NCBI GenBank assembly: GCA_016784545.1
Contig: JADHUM010000005.1
Location: 1-64,000 of the forward strand
DNA length: 64,000 bases
From: Candidatus Neomarinimicrobiota bacterium
GTDB lineage: Bacteria; Fidelibacterota; UBA8477; JABMPR01
Reading direction: 5' to 3'
Of this stretch, positions 43,670 through 54,022 are shown in pieces. The position numbers were made by a program, and so were the translations under genes. Below the pieces are notes generated by a model that was not told where the DNA came from, searched no databases, and was given only the letters and a program-made list of their open reading frames with translations. The stretch's first letter is position 1. Each line of letters opens with the position of its first letter.

Positions 43670-44508
43670 TACTCTTTAAGCTCACTCGTAACGAACTGTA
43701 CAAGATTTTCTCACTGGTACGCTCCTATATAGGTATCATCCTTTTTACCGCTATCGTCCCCCTCATCCTGTGGGGCTACGGCATGGGCACTTCCCATATT
43801 GAGGGTCAAATTGAGAGTTCAGTCTCAGACATGTTCTTTATTGAAGGCTCCCCCACCAACGGTTATACAGCAGCATATTTTATAATGAATTTCTTCTGGA
43901 TACACATTCCATTTCTGCTGGCCCTTGTGGGAGGTGATATCTTTGCCGGGGAACACGCCAATGGAACATTTAGAGTGTATGCGACGAGACCAATTTCGCG
44001 GCTGAGCATATTCACATCTAAAGTTCTGGCAACCATTATTTATACCTTCATTTTCGTGTTTTATTTCGGGATACTAACGTTGGGGTTGGGACTGATCTGG
44101 CATGGTGGTGGTGATATGCTGGTGTTTCATAATGGCGTTCTCATTCTGGAGTCCAGTGATGCGCTGGTAAGATTTTTTATCGCGTACTCATTCTCCTTTA
44201 TTAATATGGTCCTGGTAAGTTCCATTGCTATTTTCTTTTCAACCATGGTGAGAAATGCCGTAGGTCCAGTGATTGGAACCATGGCCTTGTTCATTTTTAT
44301 TCTAATGGTATCAAGCCTCCCCCTGGAGGTATTCAAGAGTATTCAACCCTATCTTTTTACCACTTATTTTTCGAATTGGGAGCAATCATTTTTTGATCCT
44401 ATTCCATGGGCTGATCTATTCAGGGGTCTTGGACTTGTATTCTCCAATATCGTAATGTTTCTTGGTATTGCCCTTATCATATTCCGTAGAAAGGATATCC
44501 TTTCATGA
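43666..44508 (+). CDS. ABC-2 type transporter permease
   Basis: A 280-residue protein with six membrane helices and a large loop after the first (residues 40-75). GDIFAGEHANGTFRVYATRPISR is the coupling helix block of ABC-2/NosY-type permeases. It overlaps both neighbours by four bases (ATGA), so it works with the ATPase upstream. Whether the pair exports a lipid, a small compound or helps a lipoprotein is unknown. Confidence 0.88.
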   Translation: MILFKLTRNELYKIFSLVRSYIGIILFTAIVPLILWGYGMGTSHIEGQIESSVSDMFFIEGSPTNGYTAAYFIMNFFWIHIPFLLALVGGDIFAGEHANGTFRVYATRPISRLSIFTSKVLATIIYTFIFVFYFGILTLGLGLIWHGGGDMLVFHNGVLILESSDALVRFFIAYSFSFINMVLVSSIAIFFSTMVRNAVGPVIGTMALFIFILMVSSLPLEVFKSIQPYLFTTYFSNWEQSFFDPIPWADLFRGLGLVFSNIVMFLGIALIIFRRKDILS

Positions 44509-45230
44509 ATCATACATATAAAAGTATTGCAATTATTATCATGCTATGCCTGTCTGCAGGCTTATCTGCCCAGACCTATCCCAGCCAAAAAGAGCTTCAG
44601 GATCTGATGCTAAGCAACTGGGAGCGCATTGAAGACTATGAGGTGGATATTAAGCTTGATTTGGACATTCCAGGTTTTCGTATGCCCTCTCGCCAAATTC
44701 ACTACATGTACAAATCACCTGATATGAGCAAAGTCGAGGTAAAAGGATTCGCCATTGTGCCTAAACAGGGGATTCAACCATTCTTCACTTTTTTGCGGGA
44801 TTCGGTCTCCCTTAAGATCGTAAATGACTCACTGATAAAAGGAGAGGCCCTATTTGAGGTCACTCTTGAAGACACATTTATGAATGAACCAGGAATCATT
44901 AGCTTTTTTGTAAATCAGAAGACAGGGAATATTGCAGAGGCCTGGGTGGTTCATGATGGTCAAGAATTTTTTCGGCTTTATTCTGAATACGACCAAGTGG
45001 ATGGTATCTTCCTACCAACATCTACATCCATAAAGATGACCTTTCCACCTGACTTTAAAAACCTTCAACGTCTGGGCAAAAAACCAACTGATATGCGGGA
45101 TTTTGAAGCAAGCTTGACTGATGAATGGTTAAACGGCTCCATTACGATTCAATTCAAAAATTATAAAGTCAATCGAGGTATTCCAGACTACAAGTTTGAG
45201 GATGAAACTGAAGACGCCATTCAGGACTAA
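44505..45230 (+). CDS. LolA-like exported protein linked to ABC transporter
   Basis: A 241-residue protein with a signal peptide (residues 1-22, LCLSAGLSAQ). The rest has the pattern of the LolA/LolB outer-membrane lipoprotein-sorting fold: an extended beta sheet with IEDYEVDIKLDLD, RQIHYMYKSPDMSKVEV and [13 protein letters not shown]. The ATG overlaps the permease stop. Such proteins bind a hydrophobic chain, so it may take the product of the ABC exporter across the periplasm; this is inference. No lipid anchor is seen. Confidence 0.7.
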   Translation: MNHTYKSIAIIIMLCLSAGLSAQTYPSQKELQDLMLSNWERIEDYEVDIKLDLDIPGFRMPSRQIHYMYKSPDMSKVEVKGFAIVPKQGIQPFFTFLRDSVSLKIVNDSLIKGEALFEVTLEDTFMNEPGIISFFVNQKTGNIAEAWVVHDGQEFFRLYSEYDQVDGIFLPTSTSIKMTFPPDFKNLQRLGKKPTDMRDFEASLTDEWLNGSITIQFKNYKVNRGIPDYKFEDETEDAIQD

Positions 45231-45360
45231 ATTACCGATTTCCTCGCTTCATTATTAACCAACGGTTTATCCAATAATTTGGTTCAAATTCATGGATTTG
45301 GGTTGAGTTTCATATCACAGCAGATACATTACTTTGCTTTTAATCTTGAAGGAGAAACTA

Positions 45361-46299
45361 TTGCGAAAAGCAGTTGTAGCTTTAGGTGGAAATGCTATCT
45401 CTCCACCTGGAGAAGTTGATTCAATTCGGAACCAGTTCAAACACACGCGAGAAAGCCTTGGATCCATCATTGACCTGTTAAAACAGGATATCATTCCTGT
45501 CATCACTCATGGCAATGGCCCTCAGGTTGGCAATGCTGCTCTCCGAACTGAAGAACTGGCTGGTTCCATTCCCTATTTACCTTTGGGAATCAATGTGGCC
45601 GATACTGAAGGTGGCATGGGATATATGATTGAGCAATCCTTGATCAACCGTCTCAGACAAGATGGGATTAACCGACAAGTTGTCACTTTGATCTCTCAAG
45701 TCTTGGTTGATGAAAAAGACCCCTCCATACAGAACCCCACCAAATATATCGGGACTGAACTTTCAAAAGAAGATGCGACGAAAAAAGCTGCCCAATTTGG
45801 TTGGAGTATCAAGGAACTTGACAATGGCAAATGGAGACGCGTGGTACCCTCACCAGAGCCCATTGATATCATTAATTCCAAGGTGATTAGCCAGCTCATT
45901 GAAGCTGGGCACATTGTGATCGCCGTCGGCGGAGGTGGTGTCCCGGCATTTAGAGATATAAATGGAAATCTAGAAGGTCTTGATGCTGTCATTGATAAGG
46001 ATAAGGCTTCTGCCCTGCTGGGTACTCAGATTGGTGCGGAGCTTCTCTATATTTTCACCAATGTGGAACGGGTCGCTTTGAATTTTGGCAAAGAGAATCA
46101 AAAGCTTCTGTCCAATCTCACACTAGTCGATGCAAAACAATATCTGGCTGATGGCCATTTCCCCGCTGGTAATATGGGTCCAAAGATCGAAGCCAGCATC
46201 AGTTTCCTGGAAGGCGGCGGCAGGCAGGTCATTATCACCAGCATTGAGGGCATCAAAAAAGACACTTCAGGACAAAACGGAACCATTATTACACATTAA
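45361..46299 (+). CDS. arcC: Carbamate kinase
   Basis: A 312-residue amino acid kinase-fold enzyme that makes ATP from carbamoyl phosphate (or runs in reverse). VALGGNAI, ITHGNGPQVGN, VVPSPEP, AVGGGGVPAF and DAVIDKDKASALLG are the family blocks. I chose the TTG at 45361, seven bases behind GGAG, since the protein then begins with the conserved strand; an earlier TTG at 45334 is less likely. No arginine deiminase or carbamoyltransferase gene is close. Confidence 0.93.
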   Translation: MRKAVVALGGNAISPPGEVDSIRNQFKHTRESLGSIIDLLKQDIIPVITHGNGPQVGNAALRTEELAGSIPYLPLGINVADTEGGMGYMIEQSLINRLRQDGINRQVVTLISQVLVDEKDPSIQNPTKYIGTELSKEDATKKAAQFGWSIKELDNGKWRRVVPSPEPIDIINSKVISQLIEAGHIVIAVGGGGVPAFRDINGNLEGLDAVIDKDKASALLGTQIGAELLYIFTNVERVALNFGKENQKLLSNLTLVDAKQYLADGHFPAGNMGPKIEASISFLEGGGRQVIITSIEGIKKDTSGQNGTIITH

Positions 46300-46363
46300 A
46301 AACAATTATAAAAATGACTCTCTCAATCATGGTTGAGATCTGACAAAAATGAGGAAGTAATAC

Positions 46364-47527
46364 ATGAATATTCATGAGTATCAGGCGAAAGAGATCTTTA
46401 GGAAATACAACGTCCCAGTTCCCAAGGGTGGCGTTGCCTTTTCTGCAGAGGAGGCTTTAAATGTTGCCAAATCTCTTGACTCGAACATCTTTGTAGTCAA
46501 AGCTCAGATTCATGCAGGGGGACGTGGTAAGGCTGGCGGTGTAAAAATTGCCAAAGACCTTGACGAAGTCACGCTGTACGCCAACGAAATATTAGGCAAA
46601 ACACTGGTTACCCATCAAACAGGTCCTGCAGGAAAAACAGTGGGACGCCTTCTGGTTGAGGAAGGTATCGATATTGCCAGGGAACTGTATATGGGGATTG
46701 TGTTGGATCGACAGACTGGACAGTTCGTTTTTATGGTTTCTGAAGAAGGTGGCATGGAAATCGAGAAAGTTGCCTCTGAAACTCCAGAAAAAATCATCAA
46801 GGAGTGGATTGACCCAGGTATGGGTCTACAAGCTTTTCAGGCCAGGAAGTTAGCTTATGCCTTAAAACTGGAGGGAGTCCAGGTTCGAGAAGCCGTCAAA
46901 TTTATGTTTGCACTCTGGGACGCGTTCAATGCATCAGATGCATCACTGGTTGAAATCAACCCTCTGGTAGTGACTGGAAGTGGCGAAGTCATGGCCCTGG
47001 ATGCAAAAATGAATTTTGATGATAATGCACTCTATCGCCAAAAGGATATCCTTAAGTATCGGGATCTCAGTGAAGAAGAAGCCTCAGAAGTTGAAGCCTC
47101 CAGCTACAACCTGAACTACATTAAACTCGATGGGAATGTTGGTTGCATGGTGAATGGCGCTGGTCTGGCTATGGGTACCATGGATATCATTAAATTATAC
47201 GGCGGAGAACCTGCTAATTTCCTGGATGTTGGTGGCGTTGCCAATCCTGACACTGTGTCGAATGGATTCCGTATCATCATGAGTGACTCCAATGTCAAAG
47301 CAGTATTGATCAACATTTTTGGTGGCATCGTGAGATGCGATCGGGTCGCCATGGGTATCATTCTAGCGCTTGAAAAAGTGAAGGTGAGTGTCCCAATCGT
47401 CGTGAGATTAGAGGGAACAAATGCCAAAGAAGGTGCCCGGCTTCTGGCCAATTCGGATATTGATTTTATTGTAGCCACAAGTCTGGCTGACGCTGCAGAA
47501 AAAGTTACTGCAGCGATCAAGGAGTAG
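46364..47527 (+). CDS. sucC: Succinyl-CoA synthetase beta subunit
   Basis: A 387-residue ATP-grasp subunit of succinate-CoA ligase. [20 protein letters not shown] starts it, [16 protein letters not shown] binds nucleotide and [12 protein letters not shown] plus [16 protein letters not shown] are the metal and CoA-side blocks. With sucD (five bases behind) it makes the TCA-cycle enzyme that links succinyl-CoA to ATP or GTP synthesis. GAGGAAG lies upstream of the ATG. Confidence 0.97.
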   Translation: MNIHEYQAKEIFRKYNVPVPKGGVAFSAEEALNVAKSLDSNIFVVKAQIHAGGRGKAGGVKIAKDLDEVTLYANEILGKTLVTHQTGPAGKTVGRLLVEEGIDIARELYMGIVLDRQTGQFVFMVSEEGGMEIEKVASETPEKIIKEWIDPGMGLQAFQARKLAYALKLEGVQVREAVKFMFALWDAFNASDASLVEINPLVVTGSGEVMALDAKMNFDDNALYRQKDILKYRDLSEEEASEVEASSYNLNYIKLDGNVGCMVNGAGLAMGTMDIIKLYGGEPANFLDVGGVANPDTVSNGFRIIMSDSNVKAVLINIFGGIVRCDRVAMGIILALEKVKVSVPIVVRLEGTNAKEGARLLANSDIDFIVATSLADAAEKVTAAIKE

Positions 47528-47531
47528 TCCA

Positions 47532-48404
47532 ATGATTTTAGTAAATAATGATACAAAGCTGGTTGTTCAGGGTATTACCGGGAGCGAAGGCTCTTTTCAT
47601 ACTGAACAAATGCTTGAATACGGAACCAAGGTGGTCGCAGGGGTGACTCCAGGAAAAGGTGGACAAACTACAGATACTGGTGTCCCGATTTTCAACACGG
47701 TTCAAGAAGCGAAGGACAAGGCTCAAGCCAATACCTCAGTCATTTTCGTCCCACCTCCCTTTGCGGCAGATGCCATCATGGAAGCTGTGGATGCTGAGCT
47801 GGATCTGGTAATCTGTATTACAGAAGGAATCCCCACAGCTGATATGGTTAAAGTTCATGCCTATATGGCTGGTAAAAAAACCCGTATGGTTGGTCCAAAC
47901 TGCCCTGGTGTGATTTCACCTGGAGCTGGAAAAATTGGCATCATGCCAGGATTTATTCATCAGCAAGGTTCTGTTGGTGTGATTTCTAGAAGTGGTACCC
48001 TCACCTACGAAGCAGTGCATCAATTAAGCTCCAGGGGTATCGGGCAGTCTACCTGTATTGGAATTGGGGGTGATCCCATCATCGGTTCCAACTTTATTGA
48101 TTTACTTAACCTTTTCAATGAAGACGAGGGTACGGATGCTGTGGTCATGATTGGTGAGATTGGTGGGACTGCTGAAGAGGAAGCCGCTGAATGGGCACAA
48201 AAGCATTTCACCAAACCTATCGTAGCATTTATAGCAGGAACTACTGCCCCTCCAGGTCGGCGTATGGGTCATGCAGGTGCTATTATTTCAGGTGGTAAGG
48301 GAACTGCAGCGGATAAGATTGCAGCTCTGAAGGCTGCTGGTATTGCAGTATCTGAAAGTCCTGCAGGAATTGGTGAACTCATGGAACAAATATTAAAGAA
48401 GTAA
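47532..48404 (+). CDS. sucD: Succinyl-CoA synthetase alpha subunit
   Basis: A 290-residue subunit that carries the phosphohistidine. [20 protein letters not shown] is the CoA-binding Rossmann start, [11 protein letters not shown] and [14 protein letters not shown] follow, and [14 protein letters not shown] holds the active histidine. [15 protein letters not shown] is the usual acidic block. It is translated right after sucC and before ndk, a sensible unit for substrate-level phosphorylation and NTP balance. Confidence 0.97.
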   Translation: MILVNNDTKLVVQGITGSEGSFHTEQMLEYGTKVVAGVTPGKGGQTTDTGVPIFNTVQEAKDKAQANTSVIFVPPPFAADAIMEAVDAELDLVICITEGIPTADMVKVHAYMAGKKTRMVGPNCPGVISPGAGKIGIMPGFIHQQGSVGVISRSGTLTYEAVHQLSSRGIGQSTCIGIGGDPIIGSNFIDLLNLFNEDEGTDAVVMIGEIGGTAEEEAAEWAQKHFTKPIVAFIAGTTAPPGRRMGHAGAIISGGKGTAADKIAALKAAGIAVSESPAGIGELMEQILKK

Positions 48405-48434
48405 GCAAATTTAAACGTTATAGGAGTTAAGATT

Positions 48435-48863
48435 TTGAGTAACAAAACATTCGCAATGATCAAACCTGATGCCGTGGCATCTGGCAAACTAGGCAAAGTT
48501 ATCGATGCCACACTGCAGGCTGGTTTTTCAATCAAGGGAGGTCGGCTGACACTGATTACGCGTGCACAGGCTGAAGAATTCTACGCAGTTCACCGGGAGC
48601 GTCCCTTCTATGGTGAGCTGGTTGACTTCATGTCCTCTGGGCCCACATTTGTAATGGCTCTGGAAAAAGACAACGCTGTTCAGGCCTGGAGAGATACTAT
48701 TGGGGCTACAGATCCAGCTGAGGCTGCAGAGGGTACAATTCGTAAAATGTACGCAGAGAACAAGGGCAGAAATGCGGTTCATGGATCTGACTCAGATGAA
48801 AATGCTGAGAAAGAGATTGCATTTTTCTTTAGTGGGGCTGAAATTATCGCCTCAAATCTCTAA
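48435..48863 (+). CDS. ndk: Nucleoside diphosphate kinase
   Basis: A 142-residue enzyme that transfers phosphate between nucleoside di- and triphosphates through a phosphohistidine. NKTFAMIKPDAVASGKLG is the start, FYAVHRERPFYGELV the nucleotide site and GRNAVHGSDSDENAEKEI contains the catalytic His. It starts at TTG (48435) with TAGGAG ten bases upstream. It follows sucD by 30 bases, which fits a role in converting the SucCD nucleotide product. Confidence 0.97.
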   Translation: MSNKTFAMIKPDAVASGKLGKVIDATLQAGFSIKGGRLTLITRAQAEEFYAVHRERPFYGELVDFMSSGPTFVMALEKDNAVQAWRDTIGATDPAEAAEGTIRKMYAENKGRNAVHGSDSDENAEKEIAFFFSGAEIIASNL

Positions 48864-48889
48864 TTATTATCCTGTATCAGGAGGCAGAA

Positions 48890-49729
48890 ATGACTAATAA
48901 TGTTTTACTTAAGCGCGCTATATTGATTCTGATAGGTCTGAGCATTATTGTCAACTGCGACATGTATAATAGCCGATTTGGTCGAGAAGAGGTCAATCTG
49001 GGTGAATATATCACCCTTAGAGTTGAAGAACCTGTCGAAGGACAGGAAGTAAATTGGATCTTTTCTCAATTACCAGATAGCAGCAAGTTGCTGGGTTTTC
49101 TGCCTGCTGATACGCTTGAATTGGTCTCATTTAAACCTGATTTCGCTGGTAAATATGATGTGATTCTTGAAGTCACCGTGGATGGTGAAACAGAACAAAC
49201 CCATTTCTACTACGATGCACTAATGGGTGAAGACAATACACTCGTGGACGGTGAAATCCCTGATCATCTCTTTGAAGCTTCTAAAACCGGGGACACAACT
49301 GTGGCTGATACACCCTCAGTAAGTCTTACGGATGATGGTGTCCAGAGACGTTATCTATCTAAAATGAAAACGCCTGGTGATGTTGTTAAACCAACCAAAA
49401 GTGTGGTTAAGAGAAAAAAAGCTAAAAAAGCTAAACCCGCTATTATCAGTCGAGGAAATCTTATTCCCCTGGCTGCTCGCACCTGGACCATTCAAGTTTC
49501 TTCCTGGCCATCATTAGAAGATGCTCAATCTGCCTCACGGGATCTGCAGGAGAAATATGGTATTGAAAGCTATATCCAGAGAGCATTCTTTAAGGATAAA
49601 GACGAAATCTACTATCGCCTGCGCGTAGGAAATTTTCAAGGATCAAAAGAAGCTGAAGCCTACGCCAAAGAAATCCAGGATATGACCAGCCTCCCTGTCT
49701 GGGTTGACTTTGTCCGACAGGAAATGTAA
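48890..49729 (+). CDS. SPOR-domain exported protein
   Basis: A 279-residue protein with an N-terminal hydrophobic helix (residues 8-22) ending IIVNC, an atypical lipobox with Asn before the Cys23. Residues 30-110 form an Ig-like beta region (GEYITLRVEEP, YDVILEVTVDGETEQ), 130-200 a Lys-rich linker, and 200-279 a SPOR domain (WTIQVSSWPSLEDAQSASRD to PVWVDFV) that binds denuded septal peptidoglycan. It is likely an envelope protein of the division site. GGAGG lies eight bases upstream of the ATG. Confidence 0.85.
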   Translation: MTNNVLLKRAILILIGLSIIVNCDMYNSRFGREEVNLGEYITLRVEEPVEGQEVNWIFSQLPDSSKLLGFLPADTLELVSFKPDFAGKYDVILEVTVDGETEQTHFYYDALMGEDNTLVDGEIPDHLFEASKTGDTTVADTPSVSLTDDGVQRRYLSKMKTPGDVVKPTKSVVKRKKAKKAKPAIISRGNLIPLAARTWTIQVSSWPSLEDAQSASRDLQEKYGIESYIQRAFFKDKDEIYYRLRVGNFQGSKEAEAYAKEIQDMTSLPVWVDFVRQEM

Positions 49730-49768
49730 TCCATATAAATATTAAAACTTCAATACGGAGACTCACTC

Positions 49769-51025
49769 ATGCTTGAAACTCAACTGTATTTCAATTTCAA
49801 GGATATGTTTCGCGCGCCTCGCCTGGCACTTGGCCGACGAATGCTGGTTATGCTGGAAGCACTTTTTATTTCATACGTGGCCTTCGTTGTCCTTACCTAT
49901 CTTGCCCTATTGGTTGATGGCAACTCTTTTGGGAGTATCTGGAATAAATATCATCTCTTGCCATCATGTTGTGTGACTGCCTCCATGGGCATTTTCGCAC
50001 GAATTCTAATTTCTCTGTCCTATGTCATTTCAGTGGTCGCCATATGGCTTGGACTCACATCAGTTGCTAAAATTACCATCAAAGAGTATAAGGGTGATTT
50101 ATTTTACTCCTCCCGAGATGGTTGGAAATGGGCGACTAAAAATTGGTTCCCTGTATTTTTTGGCCCCATATCTATTGGAGTTGTGATTGGATTTTTTGTA
50201 CTTCTGGCCGCCCTCTTTGGTTGGCTAGCGCAATGGCCAGTCCTGGATATTATCTTTTATGGTCTTTTGTTTGTCATCTTTCTGCCCACAGCCCTATTCC
50301 TCACATTCTCTGCTCTGGCTTTTGCTGTCGGCGTGATAATGTCACCCAGCATCGTTGCCTGTGCAGAAGAGGACACCATGGGCTCCATGTTCGGCTCCTA
50401 TACCCTCCTCTGGAATCAGCCCGTTCGCTTGATCGGCTACACAATTCTGATTGTAATTGCAGCCATGATAGGATATCAAATATTTTACTTATTCATTCTC
50501 TCTAGTTTCAAGTTTATTGAGATGGTTTTCGGCCATGAAATGATTATGGGCAACGCCTACATTGCCGTCAAGCAGGTGGGAATGGATTTATTCGGTAATT
50601 ACAGTTTCCTACCTCCAAATATTTTCGCCGCCACCTGTCATGATTCTGTCTGTCTATTAATGCCCAATTGTTTAAGCAGTGTGTTTGAACCTGTCGCCGC
50701 AGGTTGTGGTGGTGGTTGTGGTGGCTGCGCATCTACAGCTCCAGCTGTGATATCGGCCACAATTACTCAGACAATTACTGGTGTTTTAGTTGGTCTATTC
50801 ACACTTCTGGCACACCTGGCAGTTCCAGCCTATGCGCTGGCAACATTAGCTACGGGCTTATCCACCTCCTTCATCGTTCTCACAAAGCACAAAGATGATC
50901 AGGATTTGATCAAACGAAAAGATGCTGATGAACGTGGAGAGGCTGAAGCCGCCGAAGAAGAGGACCCGTCTGAGACTCCTGAAGTTGAAGATGAAACCAA
51001 GACTGAAGAGCCTGAGGCCGAATAA
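49769..51025 (+). CDS. Polytopic membrane protein with Cys/Gly-rich loop and acidic tail
   Basis: A 418-residue protein with about six to seven membrane helices (30-55, 75-100, 130-160, 165-200, 225-250, 330-365). An exported-looking loop at 290-320 carries ten or so cysteines in total, including CHDSVCLLMPNC and AAGCGGGCGGCAST. The last 45 residues are almost all acidic (EAEAAEEEDPSETPEVED). The start has CGGAG. I recognise no family; it follows the SPOR gene by 39 bases and ends at a strong terminator. The cysteine loop could bind metal or form disulfides. Confidence 0.75.
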   Translation: MLETQLYFNFKDMFRAPRLALGRRMLVMLEALFISYVAFVVLTYLALLVDGNSFGSIWNKYHLLPSCCVTASMGIFARILISLSYVISVVAIWLGLTSVAKITIKEYKGDLFYSSRDGWKWATKNWFPVFFGPISIGVVIGFFVLLAALFGWLAQWPVLDIIFYGLLFVIFLPTALFLTFSALAFAVGVIMSPSIVACAEEDTMGSMFGSYTLLWNQPVRLIGYTILIVIAAMIGYQIFYLFILSSFKFIEMVFGHEMIMGNAYIAVKQVGMDLFGNYSFLPPNIFAATCHDSVCLLMPNCLSSVFEPVAAGCGGGCGGCASTAPAVISATITQTITGVLVGLFTLLAHLAVPAYALATLATGLSTSFIVLTKHKDDQDLIKRKDADERGEAEAAEEEDPSETPEVEDETKTEEPEAE

Positions 51026-51045
51026 GTCTCTCATCAATTAGAAAT

Positions 51046-51076
51046 AAAAAGGGCTGGGTATCACCCAGCCCTTTTT
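51046..51076. terminator. Bidirectional terminator
   Basis: AAAAAGGGCTGGG and CCCAGCCCTTTTT form a 13-pair stem around TATCA. It serves the convergent genes at 49769 and 51095. Confidence 0.92.
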
Positions 51077-51094
51077 AACTCATTTTATTTTTAT

Positions 51095-51586
51095 CTAGCT
51101 CCGATGGAACCATTCTTCGTTTTTTTGATAAGCCCGAGGTTTTCCCATAATCTCATGGAGGATAATACCCTGCTCAAGTTTCGAATAGGGTTCTAAAACC
51201 TCGTCCAGAGTCTGACCGGCATTGCTCTTCACCGACTCAACTACCTTTATTAGTGGATGACTGTGAGGTTGCTTTTGCGATCCCTCCGCAAACCGTGGAG
51301 ATGTGTCAATCGTTGAAACCGGAATCACCTCTTCCTCATCTTCCTCTTCAGGTTCATACTCTGGAGTGACCTGCTGAAAAGTCAGAGGTTCCTCATCTAT
51401 CTCAAACAGCTCTTTCTTGAGTTGATCAAGAATCCCACCCACACCTTGAAGTGGTTTTGATATGGGAGCAGTTCTAGGTTTCTCCGCTGGTTTGACTCTC
51501 TGCCTGGCTTTTTTTTGCTTTGACCAGGCAGAGATTGCCATATAAACGATAAATAGAACTATTGGACCTAGATTGTCCAAATCCAT
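51095..51586 (-). CDS. Single-helix membrane protein near flotillin/NfeD
   Basis: A 163-residue protein with one N-terminal helix (residues 5-20, GPIVLFIVYMAISAW), a basic patch KQKKARQRVKP and a long acidic, probably disordered middle (EYEPEEEDEEE). The last 30 residues (ILHEIMGKPRAYQ) look helical. No family recognised. It follows the flotillin gene by 12 bases, so it is the third gene of the NfeD-FloA operon. Confidence 0.65.
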   Translation of the reverse strand: MDLDNLGPIVLFIVYMAISAWSKQKKARQRVKPAEKPRTAPISKPLQGVGGILDQLKKELFEIDEEPLTFQQVTPEYEPEEEDEEEVIPVSTIDTSPRFAEGSQKQPHSHPLIKVVESVKSNAGQTLDEVLEPYSKLEQGIILHEIMGKPRAYQKNEEWFHRS

Positions 51587-51598
51587 AAGGGTTAGACC

Positions 51599-52573
51599 TT
51601 ACTTCTTATCTGTTTTGTTTGAACCAGAAAGATTCTGTCTCATGGATGAATCAGCCTGGATGTTTTCCATACGATAATAGTCCAGAATACCCAGATTTCC
51701 CTGGCGGAAGGCTTCAGCCATAGCCCGTGGAACTTCAGATTCTGCTTCTACAACCTTGGCCCGCATTTCCTGGGTCTTGGCTTTCATTTCCTGTTCTTCG
51801 GCAACAGCCATGGCACGGCGTTTCTCTGCAACGGCCTGAGCAATGTTCTTATCAGCATCAGCTTGATCCATTTGCAGTGTGGCACCGATATTCTTACCGA
51901 CATCTACATCAGCAATATCGATGGAAAGTATCTCAAAAGCAGTTCCTGCATCGAGACCCTTTGCCAGGACATTTTTGGAAATAATATCTGGATTTTCCAA
52001 TACTTGTTTATGTGACTGTGAGGAACCAATTGAACTGACAATTCCTTCACCAACACGGGCCAGAACTGTTTCTTCTCCTGCACCACCAATCAGACGATCA
52101 ATATTGGCACGCACCGTCACCTTGGCCACTGCAAAAAGCTGAATTCCATCCTTGGCGATGGCTGATACACGTGGAGTTTCAATCACACGTGGATTCACAC
52201 TCATTTTTACTGCATCCAGTACATCGCGACCGGCCAGATCAATGGCTGCAGCGCGTTGAAATTCCAGATCAATATTGGCTTTGTCCGCTGCTATGAGGGC
52301 CAGGACAACCTTGTTTACGTCTCCACCAGCCAGATAGTGAGCTTCCAACACATTGGTATCCAAGTCTATTCCGGCTTTACGGGCACTTACCAGTGAATTG
52401 ATAATCAGCGGTGGCGGGATTCGACGCAGTCTCATTCCGATGAGCGTTAAAAGACCCACGTAGACTTGTGCTGCGGCTGCGCTTATCCACAATCCAATTG
52501 GAATGAAATAAGTAAATAATACAAGAAAGGCAACCAGGCCAATCAGTATGAGCATTAAAGGTATAGCTTCCAC
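51599..52573 (-). CDS. floA: Flotillin-like protein FloA
   Basis: A 324-residue flotillin-like protein with a membrane hairpin at the start and a following SPFH domain ([30 protein letters not shown]). [20 protein letters not shown] is a strong FloA signature. It organises functional membrane microdomains. It is preceded by the NfeD-type protease gene, the usual partner, in an operon. Confidence 0.95.
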   Translation of the reverse strand: MEAIPLMLILIGLVAFLVLFTYFIPIGLWISAAAAQVYVGLLTLIGMRLRRIPPPLIINSLVSARKAGIDLDTNVLEAHYLAGGDVNKVVLALIAADKANIDLEFQRAAAIDLAGRDVLDAVKMSVNPRVIETPRVSAIAKDGIQLFAVAKVTVRANIDRLIGGAGEETVLARVGEGIVSSIGSSQSHKQVLENPDIISKNVLAKGLDAGTAFEILSIDIADVDVGKNIGATLQMDQADADKNIAQAVAEKRRAMAVAEEQEMKAKTQEMRAKVVEAESEVPRAMAEAFRQGNLGILDYYRMENIQADSSMRQNLSGSNKTDKK

Positions 52574-52593
52574 AATTCCTCCTGTGTTAATTA

Positions 52594-53943
52594 TTAAACT
52601 TTTTTATCTACAACCACTCGATTTCCATCGATGCGAATGATTGTAATTTCTGTGTCTTTATCAATAAAGGTACCTGGGGTTACAACATCAACCCGCCGTC
52701 CTTCGATCAGTGCAGTTCCAGCGGGTCGCAGAGATGTCATGGCAACACCACTTTTTCCCACCATTTCTTCCAGACCAAGGCTTCCGCTGTATCCTTTAGC
52801 ATGGGTTTCTGCTTCGGGCAGACTGAGACGCTGCCAGGCCTTCGTTTTAAGCATCCGTTTTACCATGAGGCCCAAACCAAATAGACCTCCAATGATGGCA
52901 ATGACCAAACCCCACAACGCTGCGTTGATGTCACCTGATGTAGGTGCCATAGGCAGGAGCATGGTGAACATGGCGTAAATCATAACAATGATACCCAGAA
53001 TACCTACCACTCCGAAGCCAGGAATTACAAAGGCTTCTATACCCAGTAAAACTATACCCCCAATCAGGAACAACAATTCCATCATACTGGCGAGATTGGC
53101 AATGAAAGACGTGGAGAAGAATAGGAAGAGGGCAAGCAATCCAACGGTTCCAGGTATTCCCCACCCTGGACTCTGAATCTCAAAGATAAGTCCCAAAAAT
53201 CCCAGGGTCATAAGCAGAGAGCTAACGATGGGATCTGTAAGAAAACGAACCACTGCTTCAGACCACGTTGGCACCACATATACAATTTCTAAATCGGAAA
53301 ACCCAAAATGGTCAAGCACTTCACCCATTGAGTCCATTTGATAATCAGCCATTCCATATTTCATGGCTGTGGATGTTCTCAGGGTCAGTAATTTGCCCCC
53401 GTGAGCGCCTTCAATATCGTCGAGGAAAATGGTATCACCCGCAGCAGTTACTAGGGTATCAATATCAAGGGATTCATCTACCATGGCCATAGCAATGTCA
53501 GGATTGCGCCCTTTTGACTCAGCAGTTGAGGCCATTTCCTCACGCATATAGGATTGAGCCTTCTCTCCTGCCTTCTGGCTTTGCCCATCTACGACCGTAG
53601 TTGCCCCCATAGTCGCTCCAGACCGCATAATAATGGTATCACAAGCCAAAGATATAAGCGAGCCTGCAGAGATGGCTTTGGTGTTGATAAAAGCATATGT
53701 CTCAATTTTTGAATTTAAGAGGGCATTTTTCATCATTGTGGCTGCGTCCACTCGACCACCAAAGGTGTCTATATCCAAAATGATAGCATCACCACCTGCT
53801 GCATTCAATGCAGGAATCTGGCGTTCAAAGAAATATGCCAAACCCATATCAATGGTTCCCTTCACCTCCAGAACATAGACTTGGGGAAAAATGAGAATGG
53901 GGATTAACAAAAGCAGGAATATTCGTCGCATAACTGTTCCCAA
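52594..53943 (-). CDS. nfeD: NfeD family membrane serine protease
   Basis: A 449-residue protein: signal peptide (to about residue 22), a ClpP/SppA-like protease domain (about 25-220; [16 protein letters not shown] contains the Ser region and [11 protein letters not shown] the following loop), three to five membrane helices (235-360) and a C-terminal OB domain ([20 protein letters not shown]). Known relatives cleave stomatin/flotillin tails, which fits the gene being followed by floA. ATG at 53943 or 53931 (MRRIFLL) could be used; the second starts the signal peptide. Confidence 0.93.
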   Translation of the reverse strand: MGTVMRRIFLLLLIPILIFPQVYVLEVKGTIDMGLAYFFERQIPALNAAGGDAIILDIDTFGGRVDAATMMKNALLNSKIETYAFINTKAISAGSLISLACDTIIMRSGATMGATTVVDGQSQKAGEKAQSYMREEMASTAESKGRNPDIAMAMVDESLDIDTLVTAAGDTIFLDDIEGAHGGKLLTLRTSTAMKYGMADYQMDSMGEVLDHFGFSDLEIVYVVPTWSEAVVRFLTDPIVSSLLMTLGFLGLIFEIQSPGWGIPGTVGLLALFLFFSTSFIANLASMMELLFLIGGIVLLGIEAFVIPGFGVVGILGIIVMIYAMFTMLLPMAPTSGDINAALWGLVIAIIGGLFGLGLMVKRMLKTKAWQRLSLPEAETHAKGYSGSLGLEEMVGKSGVAMTSLRPAGTALIEGRRVDVVTPGTFIDKDTEITIIRIDGNRVVVDKKV

Positions 53944-54022
53944 TTGTTTTGATTTCTACAGCATAAATATTGTGGCCAAAGATAACCTTTTATCTCGCTG
54001 GTCGGTACCGTTTTCCGAAATA

